A DNA stretch of 64,000 bases. Source: Tetrapyrgos nigripes (lineage: Eukaryota; Basidiomycota; Agaricomycetes; Agaricales; Campanellaceae). Positions within the stretch are counted from its first letter, which is position 1; each line of letters begins with the position of its first letter. A program made the position numbers and the translations under genes. A model generated the notes under the pieces. That model was not told the DNA's origin. It made no database searches and saw only the letters and a program-made list of their open reading frames with translations. This document shows, piece by piece, positions 36,801 to 49,966 of this stretch. The stretch covers positions 1 to 64,000 of the forward strand of contig JAACJM010000293.1 in assembly GCA_013368315.1 (NCBI GenBank). The letters run 5' to 3'.

Positions 36801-37811
36801 CATAACGCAGATGGACCAAAAGCCGATGTCACTGTGGAGGAGCCTGAAGATGTTGAAGCAGAGTTGCGTACATGGCAAGCAGCTGGTCTTCCCGAGAGTG
36901 GTGCTACACAAATCTGGCACCGATACGAATCCCTCACGCATGACCTAGCCTATGCACTTTGCGAACAGCTTCGTCTCATTCTAGAACCGACCCTGGCCAC
37001 TCGTCTAAAAGGCGACTATCGTACCGGCAAACGTCTCAACATGAAGAAGATCATTCCATACATTGCCAGTGATTACACCAAAGACAAAATATGGCTCCGT
37101 CGGACGAGACCCAGTCAGCGTGAATATCAAGTCCTGATCGCGCTAGACGATTCCAGGTCGATGGCAGAGTCTCATTCGGTTCATTTGGCTTATCAAACGT
37201 TGGCGTTGGTCTCAAAGGCTTTGAGTCGTTTGGAAGCAGGAGATATCGGGATTGCAAAGTTTGGAGAGACAGTAGACTTGCTTCATGGATTCGAGGGTGC
37301 TCCATTCAGTGATCAAGCAGGCGCTGAGGTGATGAGAGCCTTCCGGTTCAACCAGAAGGCGACTAATGTGCTTTCGTTGGTGGACACTAGTCTGAGGGTT
37401 CTGGAAGCGGCTAGGGAACGACGTGCTATGAGCTCCAATACAGCCGCTGATCTTTGGCAGCTTGAGATTATCATTTCCGATGGGATGTGTCAGGATCATG
37501 AAAAGCTTCAGGCGGTGTTGAGGAAGGCTGAGGAACAGAGGGTGATGATTGTGTTCATTATCATTGACTCGTTGCATTCTGCGACCTTGGGTACTTCATC
37601 TAAGCAGGGAGCGGGAGCGGTGCAGGGCTCGATTTTGTCAATGGAGAAGGCAGAGTTCAAGAATGTGAATGGGAAGATGGAGTTGCAGCTTCAGAGGTAT
37701 CTGGATTCCTTCCCCTTTGAGTATTATGTGGTGTTGCGGAATGTGGAGGCTCTTCCGGAGGTTTTGTCGGCGACGTTGAAGCAGTTCTTTGAAAGAATTT
37801 CTGAAGAGTAG
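21894..37811 (+). CDS. MDN1: midasin (AAA+ ribosome-assembly ATPase)
   Basis: Giant dynein-like AAA+ ATPase (about 4,900 residues) that strips assembly factors (Ytm1, Rsa4) from pre-60S particles in nucleolus and nucleoplasm. Start MASTSSEGFHDPL at 21894, stop at 37809-37811. Six AAA modules are visible by Walker A: PPSSGKSLYL (~22950), GETGTGKT (24019-24042), GPTSSGKT (~25450), GETGCGKT (~26335), GSPGVGKT (~27590), GAKNSGKT (~28512). Walker B motifs include WILLDEINLA, WIVLDELNLA, FLLDEISLA and WVLLDEMNLA, plus the degenerate LLLDGANLC of module 6. A helical linker follows (31.4-34.5 kb), then an Asp/Glu-rich stretch (35.1-36.2 kb) and a C-terminal MIDAS/VWA domain with ALDDSRSMAESHS at ~37140. 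Introns of 45-60 bp, several between 29.6 and 31.1 kb, restore one frame throughout. Confidence 0.95.
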
Positions 37812-38129
37812 ATATATCTGTACTTTTGTCCTAAATACTGTTTTATTTTATAGAATTATTACAAAATATGATGTTGATGGCCTCTCCGAACGAAGGTTCT
37901 TTCAACTTCAGTTGTTGTGGGGTAGTAATGGGGTAAGGATACTTAGAAGTGAGTTCTAAAAACTCTAGAACGTGAACTTGCTCAGCGAACTCGCTTCCTT
38001 CTGCCTTTGCTGTATATGGTAGTAGTACCAACCGACTGGGGACGAGTCTACGTGGAGCGGTGGTCTGTATGCTTGCCGTGAAGGCCGAACGCTGTGCATT
38101 CCCTAAAAAGGGTTTCATTCTTTCCATTA
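37812..38129. other. midasin 3' flank
   Basis: Non-coding region downstream of midasin. Its first ~200 bp (to 38016) recur in degraded form at 39456-39696. AT-rich bases around 37840-37870 could hold the polyadenylation site. No gene is supported. Confidence 0.5.
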
Positions 38130-38596
38130 CAGTCGTTCCGGAAAATAATGAGAATAACTTTTTTTTGCCGCGCGTTACCTAAAAGGGAAGGTGGCGGCCT
38201 AGTCTCTTCGCACAACACCCTCTAACCAGTGAAGTATGCCAAGGGACTTAGTGTAGTGATACAATGTAATAGTATTGTAATCTAGCAATTATTTTAGCTA
38301 CCTCGAGCTTGCCTCGAGCACTGGCTCTCTGACCGGCGCCGAGACAAGGAGATGTCAACAACTGACTAATCCTCAGAACGGGCTTCCTATGGCCATTGGT
38401 ATAGACCGGTATTCGTTCCAGCCTGACTCCTACACCCCTCAGCCTGGCTTCCTTGATGTCAAAATTGATGCAGCGGTTGCTTATGTGGTGGTAGAAGACG
38501 AGAAATAAGGCAATCTGTATGGCGGAAGCAGTACCTTCCCTTTTAGGTAATGCGCGGCAAAAAAAAAGTCATTCTCATTATTTTCCGGAACGACTG
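38130..38596. mobile_element. Tc1/mariner-like MITE with ~60-bp inverted ends
   Basis: A 467-bp element bounded by inverted repeats beginning CAGTCGTTCCGGAAAATAAT and flanked on both sides by TA (38128-38129 and 38597-38598). The ends stay complementary for about 60 bp with only a few mismatches and a one-base length difference in a poly-T run. They include the CCGCGC and TACCTAAAAGGGAAGGT blocks. CAGT termini plus a TA duplication are the hallmark of the Tc1/mariner group. The ~330-bp interior has no transposase, so this is a non-autonomous copy. Confidence 0.85.
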
Positions 38597-38628
38597 TAAC
38601 AAGTACACCAACCACTAGTACCTACATC

Positions 38629-38930
38629 ATGCGCTTTGGCGGTTTTCTCATAACCCAGCAACAAGCTGAAACGCTCACACAAGTCTTTAGCAAAGAGCGC
38701 AGCTGGGTACGAGCACTGAAACTACACCAAATGGTTCAGGCACAAGGGGGCTTGCTGGAAACAGTTTCTTACCCAGGTTCAATTGCGAGGAAGACTCACA
38801 TTTCGTCGTTGCCACACGCTATCGACATTTTACCTTGAGGCAATTCGAATTGCTGGGAAAGGACCCGCTCAAGCTGCCTCAGTTCACGCCGGGCCGAAAA
38901 GAAGCAGCTGTCCAGGCGATTATGGAATAA
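38629..38930 (+). pseudogene. small unrecognised gene remnant
   Basis: From an ATG at 38629, the frame reads MRFGGFLITQQQAETLTQVF and ALKLHQMVQAQGGLLE. A different frame then gives FNCEEDSHFVVATRYRHF and LRQFELLGKDPLKLPQF up to a TAA at 38928-38930. The two parts read like one small globular protein broken by a one-base shift near 38780-38790. An unseen intron (for example GTACGAGC..CCCAG, 38706-38780) is an alternative but joins into a third frame. I do not recognise the family. It sits between the mariner-like MITE and the midasin-derived fragment. Confidence 0.35.
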
Positions 38931-39396
38931 ATACATATTATTCTTAGATGTTGCATCTATCTTGACCGTAGAGGCAGGTCTTCCTATCCAATTCGTTACC
39001 TGCTTCAAGATTGACAAGTATATCAACCTAGATGCGCGTATCGAGAAGGAAGAGAGCGCCTCGGAGCCCCAGGTCGCCTCTGATACAGTTACAAATTGAC
39101 GTCTTGGATGTGTGGCGCTCAAGTTTCACCTTCCAGTCTCACATGCTGACTTGGCTCTTTCTTTCTCTATAGCAGACCAGCGTATTCAGACCTTGCTTAG
39201 AAAAGATCACATTTGTCAGGCTCCCAGAGCCAGCCCTCGAGATGGCGAGTGCGAATTGCAAGGGGAGTCATACGTACTATGGGGAGAGTTTCTATTATGT
39301 ATGTTTACCTGAAGTTTTACCATCAGCCAATCATATTTCGAAAACTTGAGGCTCGCCATATGGTGGCTGGCGTCTCGGAGTGAAGAACGGCCACTT
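38931..39396. other. unassigned segment between gene remnants
   Basis: Contains open plus-strand stretches with readable but unrecognised sequence (for example GLPIQFVTCFKIDKYINLD near 38980-39040, and ALKFHLPVSHADLALSFSIA from about 39115). There is no clear start, splice frame or family. It may be a decayed gene; not called. Confidence 0.25.
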
Positions 39397-39696
39397 CAGG
39401 TTGGCACGGTTCGCAAGAGCTTGTGCACAATTAGACGATGTTTTAGTTCGGTTGACGGAGGTTTTCGGCGACAGTTCTTTGAATCTGTACTTTTGACTTA
39501 CATACTTACTGTTTTATTTTATAGAATTGTTACAAAATATGATATTGATGGCATCTTCCCACGAAAGTTCTTTCAACTTCGAATATGCTTCAGTTGTGGG
39601 GTAGTGGAGTAATGGGTATACTTAGAAGTGAGTTCTAAAAACTCTAGAACGTGAACTTGCTCAGCCAACTCGCTTCCTTCTGCCTTTGCTGTATAG
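39397..39696 (+). pseudogene. rearranged degenerate copy of two midasin pieces
   Basis: Bases 39397-39450 repeat the start of the midasin exon at 34158-34211 (CAGGTTGGCACG...) with a few substitutions. They are joined directly to 39456-39696, which repeats midasin's last codons and 3' flank (37756-38016) with small deletions. The ~3.5 kb that separates them in the gene is missing. The copy starts at the splice acceptor itself. It codes for nothing useful. Confidence 0.8.
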
Positions 39697-39859
39697 GTGA
39701 CATCCTAAGCCTGTACATAACGTTGACCAAACCACAATACCAGTCGTTCTTTTCATACCTGAGTGCAAATGACTCTTCGTATTCTATTCGGTGACTGGAT
39801 GAACGTACGAATAGGGGGAGTTCCGCCACTGTTGACGTCAGCTCGAAGTTGGCCCGAAG

Positions 39860-39866
39860 TATAAAG
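39860..39866 (+). promoter_or_regulatory. TATA box of the glucoamylase gene
   Basis: TATAAAG lies 55 bp upstream of the ATG at 39922, a normal distance for a strongly regulated fungal gene with a short leader. Pyrimidine-rich sequence (CCCCTCTCTTCCCG) follows. Confidence 0.55.
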
Positions 39867-39921
39867 GAAGTCGCCCCTCTCTTCCCGACTGCCACCGGCA
39901 CCCTTCCCCACTACAGCAGCG

Positions 39922-42344
<2,423 letters not shown>

Positions 42345-42638
42345 GCAGTAGTTGAGAACTTTTCTGGGGCCTGACATTTTCGTTTCATGACTCTGTTTTC
42401 TTGTTGCATTGAAAGAAACACATATGAGCTGTATTTATAGTCATTCTGTTGTCGAAATCAAGGACTTACATTCCGTAGTTTGCTTGTAGAAGGCTAGACG
42501 CCACTGCTTCGAGTCTTCGACGAGTCAATGAAAGAAACGCACGTGTTAAAAATGACATCAATCACTTGCGAGGGCCAAGCGCTCCTTTGATCCACTCGTC
42601 TCTTTACTCTACATCCATCTTCAATCAATATCCTCCAT

Positions 42639-43898
42639 ATGGCTCTCTTAGACAAATTCAGGAAAGGTGCTCAGAAGGCTGGTATCCAGGCCACAGCCTT
42701 TATACAGTCAAGCTCAACGAAGGTGGCTAGCGAAAGCAGGGAGTTTATGCATGGCTTTAGTCTACCTGGAGAGGCAGAGAAGGCTGCGAAGATCCTTGAC
42801 AGTTTCCTAGGTGTGTTTCTCTTTAATTCTTTTAGAGTCATTGTGCTCGTATTAATGCTTTCATGATGCTAATGGCTAACTTGGTGTATGTCTGTGTTCG
42901 CTGCACACTTTTCGCTTTCTAGCCGACCCAGATCGCCCCGAATCCGCACTGAACGCCATACCTAAAGCAGTCTTACAAAATGCTAGAGGTAAGAAGTAAA
43001 CTATTGTGCATTAAGGTCAAGCTTCTAATCACATCTCTACCCTATCCTAACGCTCCTTTACTTTCCTTCCCTTACCATCCCACTCCTCACCTACCACTAG
43101 GCCTCGCCATATTCCAAGTCCTCAAAGCCGGCTTCGTCTTCTCTGGAAAAGCCGGCTCAGGCCTCGTCATAGCCCGCCTTCCCGACGGATCGTGGTCCGC
43201 TCCCAGCTGTATCGCAACCGGTGGTCTCGGCTGGGGTCTCCAAATTGGTGCAGACATTACCGACTTTGTCATTGTGCTGAATAGTGAGGATGCAGTCAGG
43301 GCATTCTCGTTGGGAGGAAATGTGACGATTGGAGGGAATATTTCGGCGAGTGCGGGGCCTATTGGGACGGGAGGGAGTGTTCAGGCGTCTTTGGCTCATC
43401 CGGCGCCTATGTTTTCGTATTCGAAATCGAAAGGTGAGTGGAATTTATGTGGGCTAGTATGCGGGTGCAGTGAGGAGCCGCAGCAGTCTGGGCTATTCTT
43501 GTTGTGTCGCATCCTTCTCTGAAGATGACCATCATGATTTGATTTCTACCCTTCACTTGTTCTCTTCACATCTTTTTTGGCTCTGATCCACAGACGCTGA
43601 CTCATTCAAAACAGGATTATTCGCCGGGATGTCTTTGGAAGGAACAGTCTTGATTGAACGAAAGGATGCGAACCGTGACTTTTATGGATCACCTGTACCC
43701 GCAAAGGATATTTTAGGTGGACGAGTACCACCTCCTGAAGTGGCGTCGAGGATGTATGAGATTATCGAGGCTGCAGAAGGATTGGATGAGAGTGGACTGC
43801 CTGATGCTGCCTATGTGCCTACAGAATCGGGGGACCAGATCACTATTAATCCTGGGCCTGGTAGTCATATGGTGTTTGACGCTGATGGACATCATTAG
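42639..43898 (+). CDS. Ysc84/SH3YL1-type SYLF-domain protein
   Basis: Lipid- and actin-binding SYLF domain protein of the Ysc84/Lsb3 family, acting at cortical actin patches and endocytic sites. Start MALLDKFRKGAQKAG at 42639. The SYLF core reads AIPKAVLQNARGLAIFQVLK, AGFVFSGKAGSGLVIARL, ATGGLGWGLQIGADITDFVI and GGNVTIGGNISASAGPIG, ending FSYSKSKGLFAGMSLEG. After it comes a short acidic tail ending VFDADGHH (stop 43896-43898). No SH3 domain is present, unlike yeast Ysc84, so it is a SYLF-only form of about 290 residues. Three introns (near 42812-42922, 42988-43100 and 43433-43612) are longer than elsewhere in the window. Ordinary and intact. Confidence 0.9.
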
Positions 43899-44253
43899 TT
43901 GGGGATTTTTGCAACTGGTTGAGATACATGGATGGAAGGAAGGCAGGAAAGATAGTGTTCATGAAGGTGTTTTGGAAAGGAATTCGAAAATTAACGATGG
44001 TTGGAAGCGCTGCATTCACGATAACGGCTCGATACTTTTCTACTGACTACTATTCGCTATTCTATTCACGTTTCCTGTTATGTATTTTCCGAGTGCCTGT
44101 GGATGTACAATATTGCACTCGTGTATTACTGCTTAAGTACTGCTCAAAAGCCTCTTCTCGACTAGGGGTATACTTATGTAATCAAAGTAACCTCTTGGGC
44201 GGTGTACTGTGAGGTAAAGCTGTACCTTGCTTGTGACGAGCCAGCAGTCCAAG
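43899..44253. other. spacer Ysc84/NPP
   Basis: A 355-bp spacer between two genes in the same direction; 3' flank of one and promoter of the next. I see no motif that I would name. Confidence 0.4.
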
Positions 44254-46468
44254 ATGGCTTCCAACCCATTTACTCCTAAATACCGCGAATATGTCCAAGG
44301 TCACTCAGCAGAAGAACGAGAGGGACTTCTTCATTCAGACCAGGACAATGACAATAACAAGGTCGAGTCCGAAGGACGAATTTATATCGACAACGACAAA
44401 GACGAAAGTTCGGATGGCTGGTCTCGAAGCAAGATTATCAAGGTTGCTTCGGCATTGATTGCAATCCTTGTCTTTGGTGCTTTCACTCGTGCTTTACTTC
44501 GCAGTCCACCTCCTAGAACGTATTCCAACCTTGGTTTTCATGGGGATTTGGTTCGGTCGAATGGGACACACGACTTCAAGAGGACGGTCTTGATTGTCTC
44601 TATAGATGGGTTACGGTGAGTCGTACTCTGAGTTTGTCAGAGTCGTGCTTTTCTGACAGGTATATATGTTTTTAGGGCAGACTATTTGGATAGAGGCCTG
44701 ACGCCTCACTTATTAGATATCAGCAAGGAGGGCCTGAGAGCCAAGTCTATGATGCCGGTGTTTCCTGTGAGTGATGCTGCCTTGTTCTTTGAGTTCTCAA
44801 CGTTGACTTTTGCTTTTGCAGACGTTAACCTTTCCGTATGTCTCCATTCATGATATTACTTTCTTTCTCCTTTCTTATGTGTCTTTCTCCTTTACAGCAA
44901 CCACTGGGCTTTGATGTAATGCTATTGTCTATTATTATTGCAAGTCGCCAGCTCACACCCTTAACAGGACTGGATTACATGCTGAATCGCATGGTATAAT
45001 CGCAAACGTGATTATCTGTCCTTTTCATTATGTGCTCAACCCCGCTGAACAGCCCTTTCTCCAGAATTTCTGGGATCCCAAGACCAAGCAAGAGTTCCAC
45101 TATAATAAGATTGATTCAGCATGGAAGTCAGAATTCTGGTTAGGAGAGCCGGTGAGTTAGCTATGCTTCCTTGTCCGTGTTGATCAGGTTTTCTTAGAGC
45201 GTTTTCGCTAGATGTGGGAGACGGCTGGGAAGGCTGGAATCATAACTGCCAACTTGATGTGGTATGTCTCTTCAGTCCCCTTGAAGTTTACTAGGCATCA
45301 TCTTAAGGACACAACAGGCCTGGGCCTCCGAAGACCACTTCGGGAGCATCGTCGACTTATTTTGTTCCGTGGCAGGTAGAGTCATCGCTATACAGACTGT
45401 ATGTTTCCTCACTTTGTTTCAGGACAAAGTAGCGTTATCCATCAAGCTGGATAAGATATTCGAATGGATTGATATGCCCCTTGAAGAGCGTCCACAGCTG
45501 ATAATGGGTAGGTCATTACCTTGCTCAGGTCTGTTCTAGGTGCTGACTTCGCTGTGTAGCATACGAACCTTCATTAGATCAAGCTGGGCATGCAACAGGT
45601 CCCATGTCTGCTCGGGTGAACGTAAGGCTTCGACATGTCCCTCTTGTGATCACCCTCTTTCTGACCATTTCTTCTGCAGCGAACACTCGGCGAAGTAGAC
45701 CTCTTTGCCAAGCAACTCCACCTCGGTCTAGTGGAACGCAACCTCACCGACATCGTTGATATCATCTTCGTCAGCGACCATGGAATGGCCGACACTGCAC
45801 ACCCTACTCTCATCTACATCGACGACGAGGATATGCTAGGAATGGACGGTCTCGCGGCCCTCGAACACGAAGATGGCTGGCCAGCTATGGGTTTGAGGTT
45901 CAACTCCCTTGCCAACGAGACGTATTACCTCAACAAGCTGCTGAGAGCGAAAGAGTCGTCGAGGAAAGATGCGGAAGGGTTTGATGTGTATACGAAGGAG
46001 ACTATGCCTGAGAGATGGCATTTTGCTCATCATGAGAGGATTGCTCCTGTGTGGATTGTACCCAAGCTTCATTATGCATTGACGACGAGGGAGCAGGGGG
46101 ATGTTGGGATGACGAAAGGGGTATGTTGGGTTTTCTTGTTGTGATTTGTCAAGTTCTTCGCTGACTATGACCGCAATATGCAGAACCACGGCTACGACAA
46201 CACCGAACCCTCTATGCACGCCATGTTCGTTGCTCATGGACCTTTCTCCTCTGTAGTCAAGACTCTCCAGGCCAGTCGTAAAGGAATTGTTTCTGGTCTT
46301 TTACCCTGGAAAACCAAAGGGTGGCATTCGACTTCAGATGATACATATATCATCGACACGTTTAGGAATGTGGAGATTTATGGATTGGTTATGAAGTTAT
46401 TGGGGGTTGAGGAAGGTCAGATGGCGAGGACGAATGGAACGGTTGGGTTTTGGGACAAGTATTTCTAG
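44254..46468 (+). CDS. type I phosphodiesterase / nucleotide pyrophosphatase (NPP family)
   Basis: Membrane-anchored ectophosphodiesterase of the alkaline-phosphatase superfamily, cleaving nucleotide phosphodiester or pyrophosphate bonds outside the cytosol. Start MASNPFTPKYREY at 44254, followed by an acidic cytosolic tail and a single membrane segment IKVASALIAILVFGAFTRAL (type II anchor). The metal-site and nucleophile region reads LIVSIDGLRADYL, PVFPTLTFPNHWALMTGLHA, with the nucleophile Thr in FPTLTFPN. Later metal ligands appear in EPSLDQAGHATGP, FVSDHGMAD and, after an intron, NTEPSMHAMFVAHGP. The C-terminus ends GTVGFWDKYF at the TAG before 46469. Many tiny exons around 44.8-45.6 kb need care, but the frame is continuous. 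Its last ~60 bp and 3' flank recur at 49082-49195. Confidence 0.9.
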
Positions 46469-47375
46469 TTGTTTGTTTGATTGGAAAGGGGGGCGGGGGG
46501 AGTTGGGTTCCATTCCTTGTATCATAGTTTCTTATATAGACTATCTTACCTTATTTCTTTTACTATCATAGGTAGATCTAATACACACCTAGGCTTTTTG
46601 TCATGATGTTTGCATCTGCAGCTTCACCACCAAATTCCGAGGATGCAGTGGCGGCAAACAGCGTCCCTTTATTTTCACCAACTTCTTGAATTTCAACCAT
46701 TCCTTGCTGCAGCGCTGATTAGTCTCGATGCTCTGCTACTGATATCATCGGCCTCAGTGATTTTCAACAGCTTTCCTCTCTCGCTATCTAAATGGCAGTC
46801 CGCTTACCAAAGACCAAAGAATACGATGGCACCGGATTTCTCGCGTATGAGACAGTTGAGGAGGCGATGGAAGCCCTCAAATATCTGAGGGAGTCTATTG
46901 AATCTCTCTTTCAGGTGGAATACCCAAGGGCTTCAAGTTTTTGGAAGGAAAGGACTGACAAAGATAACGATGTCAACAGACTTGACATAGACCATCCTCG
47001 AAGAAAAGCAACGTCCTCTTACCATCACTATGAAACAGGCAGTACATATTATAATTACTACCATATAGGACAAATGAAACCATTCTGCCCCTTGAGAGTC
47101 GTTGACAGGAAGCAGGAAGAGATCTTCCTTTCTGCAATCTACACGCCAGCAGAGCCATCGTTGTTTCCGCGAGAACCTTATTGATTCCAACTAATCGTCC
47201 CCAGCTTCGCGTCCTGAAATTTGAAAAGGTCACAGGAGCCAGAGCGCTACTCCTAGCATTATCGGAATATGAGACGGAGGTTTCAATGAATTCTAATAGA
47301 ACTGTTATCCTGGCAGTGAAATAGTACATGTGGGGTTCTGGTTACTTAGGTTACGCACAGAATCCAAACCCAGCT
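46469..47375. other. NPP 3' flank and start of the duplicated segment
   Basis: Contains a G-rich patch (GGGGGGCGGGGGGAG, 46487-46501) and a polyadenylation-prone AT region. From ~47030 the sequence matches ~49967 onward in the second copy. A 130-codon plus ORF (46792-47184) exists, but most of it is absent from the second copy and it is not called. Confidence 0.4.
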
Positions 47376-48958
47376 TCACGACTTAACCATTCTTCGGTTC
47401 ATGCCCCACGAATCGTATGCCGGGGGATCATCGGGCATCTCTGTAGACAGACGCTCCTGGCTAGGAAATGGTAATGAACCTAAGACGAGGTAAGCATATA
47501 AACATTTCGCAGTATTCTAAAGCCAACTCACCTAGCTTGTCAGACAAAATCCTCGTCCTGACAAACATCTCAACAGCAATTCCACGATCCAAATCGCTCT
47601 TCACATCCAAGAACTGAGCTTGAAGTTTCTTGATACCAAGGGTTTGTTCACGAGAAAGCGAAGTGAGGAGAGCACCCTTCCTCTTTTCGCTATCATGCCA
47701 AACCTGAACAAAATCACACGTATGCTTCATGACACTCTCCATCTTCAACAAAAGGAGTCTGAGATCCTCCGTCTCGGAGTCTTCTTTAACGAAACTCCGG
47801 AGCTTGTCCAAATGACGAAGCATGGCGCACATTTCTTCAAGTAAGGAACGAATTTCTTTGTTGAGCTGGGATATGCCTTTCAGAACGTGGTGTACTGCCC
47901 GGAAGGAGCCTACGATTCCTTTTACGATAGGATGGATCTATGCATAGATGAATGAGCGCTTGAGCATATGAGAGAAAGTTGGTGTCTATTCACTTCACTA
48001 GCGATATCCGCGGCCATCGAGAATGGTTCGAAGAGAGGTTCCAGCTTCTCAACAGCACAAAGAATGGCACCGACTGGGACAGTGGTGAGGGTGCTGGCTC
48101 TGTGTAAATGATCATGGAGAGTGGGTGATGACACGGGGACCTGTGATTAAGCAGTCAGTGATTTACTTGAATAGCCCAGAATGCTCAAGAATCAGAGAAC
48201 AGAGACTGACGATAATGTGTAGAGTGACGCAACCAAGGGTCGTCTTAAAGTCACAAGCCAAAATTGATTCATGGGCTGGGGAAGTCGGGGATTCGTCATC
48301 GGAAGGATGTACATAACGGAAGTTGGACAAATCGCTGGGATTCAGAATCCTGTTCTCGTATTCCTGCCAGTTCATCCCGAGACGCCTTGTTCCAGGACAA
48401 CTCCTGGAAGAAGTGTACATTTCGATGGAATACGTGTTTGCGTTGTCGATGCAGCTATACGTCATTGAGTAAAGAGGATGCGAGATAGTGAAGAAGTACA
48501 CTTACAATTTCCATCCAGTAGATCCCCCAGACGAGTGCTTGGCAAACGACGTTTTGTAGCTGTGCGATTTCCAGCCATTTTTGAGGAGACGGAGGTGAGT
48601 GTACGCGTCGACCGGGTATGGTTGATGCCAGATAAAATCTATGACGGTGGTCGAAAGTGGACCGGAAAACGTAACAGGCCAATACTCACCTGTAACTTGT
48701 ATCGAGGCGATATCGATGCTGTTCAGGAACATGTCAGAGTGAGGTTGGGATACAAGGAAAGAGAGCATTGACTTCTATCTAGGGCTTGAGGACCATGCTG
48801 AACCTAAAAGCTCCAGGGAGCCTGGTAAGCATGCCATTTACACCTGCCCGCAATCCTCGGAGGTGTAGAAGACCGTCGACGTATGACATCTTCTAAACTT
48901 GCTAGAAGCTTGTGTTTTGATTCGATCAATGAATGAACTTGGAGGTAATACTTGGAGG
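47030..48958. repeat. tandem duplication, copy 1
   Basis: About 1.93 kb recurring at 49967-51920 with high identity (near-identical over 47461-48600 versus 50424-51560, offset 2963 bp). Differences are mostly single bases, plus one replaced stretch near 48470-48500. Each copy carries one minus-strand gene. Confidence 0.9.
47376..48889 (-). CDS. unrecognised gene with NLR-adaptor-like helical domain, copy 1
   Basis: Minus-strand exons joined by 50-60 bp GT..AG introns. An upstream part (near 48300-48660) reads PVDAYTHLRLLKNGWKSH and NTYSIEMYTSSRSCPG, with no family I recognise, possibly beta-rich. The downstream part reads VPVGAILCAVEKLEPLFEPF, IHPIVKGIVGSFRAVHHVLK, GISQLNKEIRSLLEEMCAML and FLDVKSDLDRGIAVE, then a last exon MPDDPPAYDSWG with TGA at 47378-47376. 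The pattern of a helical core, a variable middle and an F..K..LDRGIAV-type end recalls the N-terminal adaptor regions of Agaricomycete NLR/STAND proteins. No NACHT or repeat domain follows. The first exon from the ATG at 48889 is out of frame (a base is missing relative to copy 2), so translation may start at 48768 (MLSFLVSQPHSDMFLN). Confidence 0.45.
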
Positions 48959-49081
48959 AAAGAGGTGTGAGATCCGGGCGCTTCAGCGACGTAGGCGCCC
49001 TACCCTGCCTGTGAGGATGATTGGCCCTACGGCGTTGTTGCTTGCACCGCAAGATCCAGCAATTGGGTCCACGTACGTTGA

Positions 49082-49195
49082 GGGTTGAGGAAGGTCAGAT
49101 GGCGAGGACGAATGAGACGGTTGTAAGTATCTCTCTAGGTGCGAATTTGATTGGAGAGAGAGAGAGTTGGGTTCCAGTATCATAGTTTCTTCTGT
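49082..49195 (+). pseudogene. copy of the NPP gene 3' end
   Basis: Repeats 46404-46530: GGGTTGAGGAAGGTCAGATG then GCGAGGACGAATG, the stop region lost, then GTTGGGTTCC and TATCATAGTTTCTT. This encodes the last ~20 residues of NPP and 3' flank, with small deletions. It stands in the same order relative to the downstream duplicated gene as the original, so it is the left part of the second tandem unit. Confidence 0.8.
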
Positions 49196-49966
49196 CTTCT
49201 CACGCACTTTGACTAGCCTCATTCTGCAAACAGCTGTTCGAATGCTTCTGGAAGTCCTTGTACCTTTGTCACTCCTCCTTGCGCTCTTGAGTCTTGAGAT
49301 CTAGAGATCCAAGTAGGATCACATCTCCCTTCCTTGTCTATCTGTTCAGTCGTCCCAGATCATGCCTGCTGAATTTACATCCTTGGAGGGACGGTTAGAC
49401 ATAATAGGACGTGCTGTTTTGGAAAAATCATGCTGTTTGAAACTTGAAGGAGCACACCAACCCGGCTGGGAGCCAAGATAAATTAATGTTGCACCTTACT
49501 CAGCCTCCTAGTTGGTCGCTAGTGCTACGTCATCTGAGTCCACCGTGACTCGTAAAAGCGTAAACCTTAATTGAATATTGGAAGGGGTTTACAGCGACCA
49601 ACCAGACCATTTAATAGTAATAGATGCACTCAGGCTTTCACTGTTCAGACGGGCTCATGGTCATGATGAAGAAATTTAGTCAGGACGTCAGACACCCAAT
49701 TTGGCCTTCTTGGGGCAGATGGAGTTGGGAGGCGGCCGCGTTGTGGTTACCGGTGTATATGTTCCAAGGCCATTGTCATTCCAGTATCCTTCAGCTAAAT
49801 GATAGCAAAGGTCTGCTCGTCCCGTGGATATTTCATTCATGGAATTACCGACGTCTGGGTGGTTGTCCGCGTCGATGCCCACACGTTGTATCCTACAGTA
49901 TACTGTCAGGAAAGTAAAGGACTCATTATGGCAAAGCGAGTACAGGGAATACGTAGAACATCTATG
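49196..49966. other. divergent middle of the second unit
   Basis: About 0.77 kb with no clear match to the corresponding part of the first unit (46530-47030). No gene or known repeat was recognised. Confidence 0.35.

Noticed and set aside
46792..47184. 130-codon plus-strand ORF starting MAVRLPKTKEYDG
   Set aside because: No family recognised; most of it is missing from the second tandem copy and no splice partners are visible.
48455..48682. Alternative frame KWLEIAQLQNVVCQALVWG in the duplicated gene
   Set aside because: Reads well, but the second copy has a stop (TAA) in this frame, while the other frame shows only synonymous changes.
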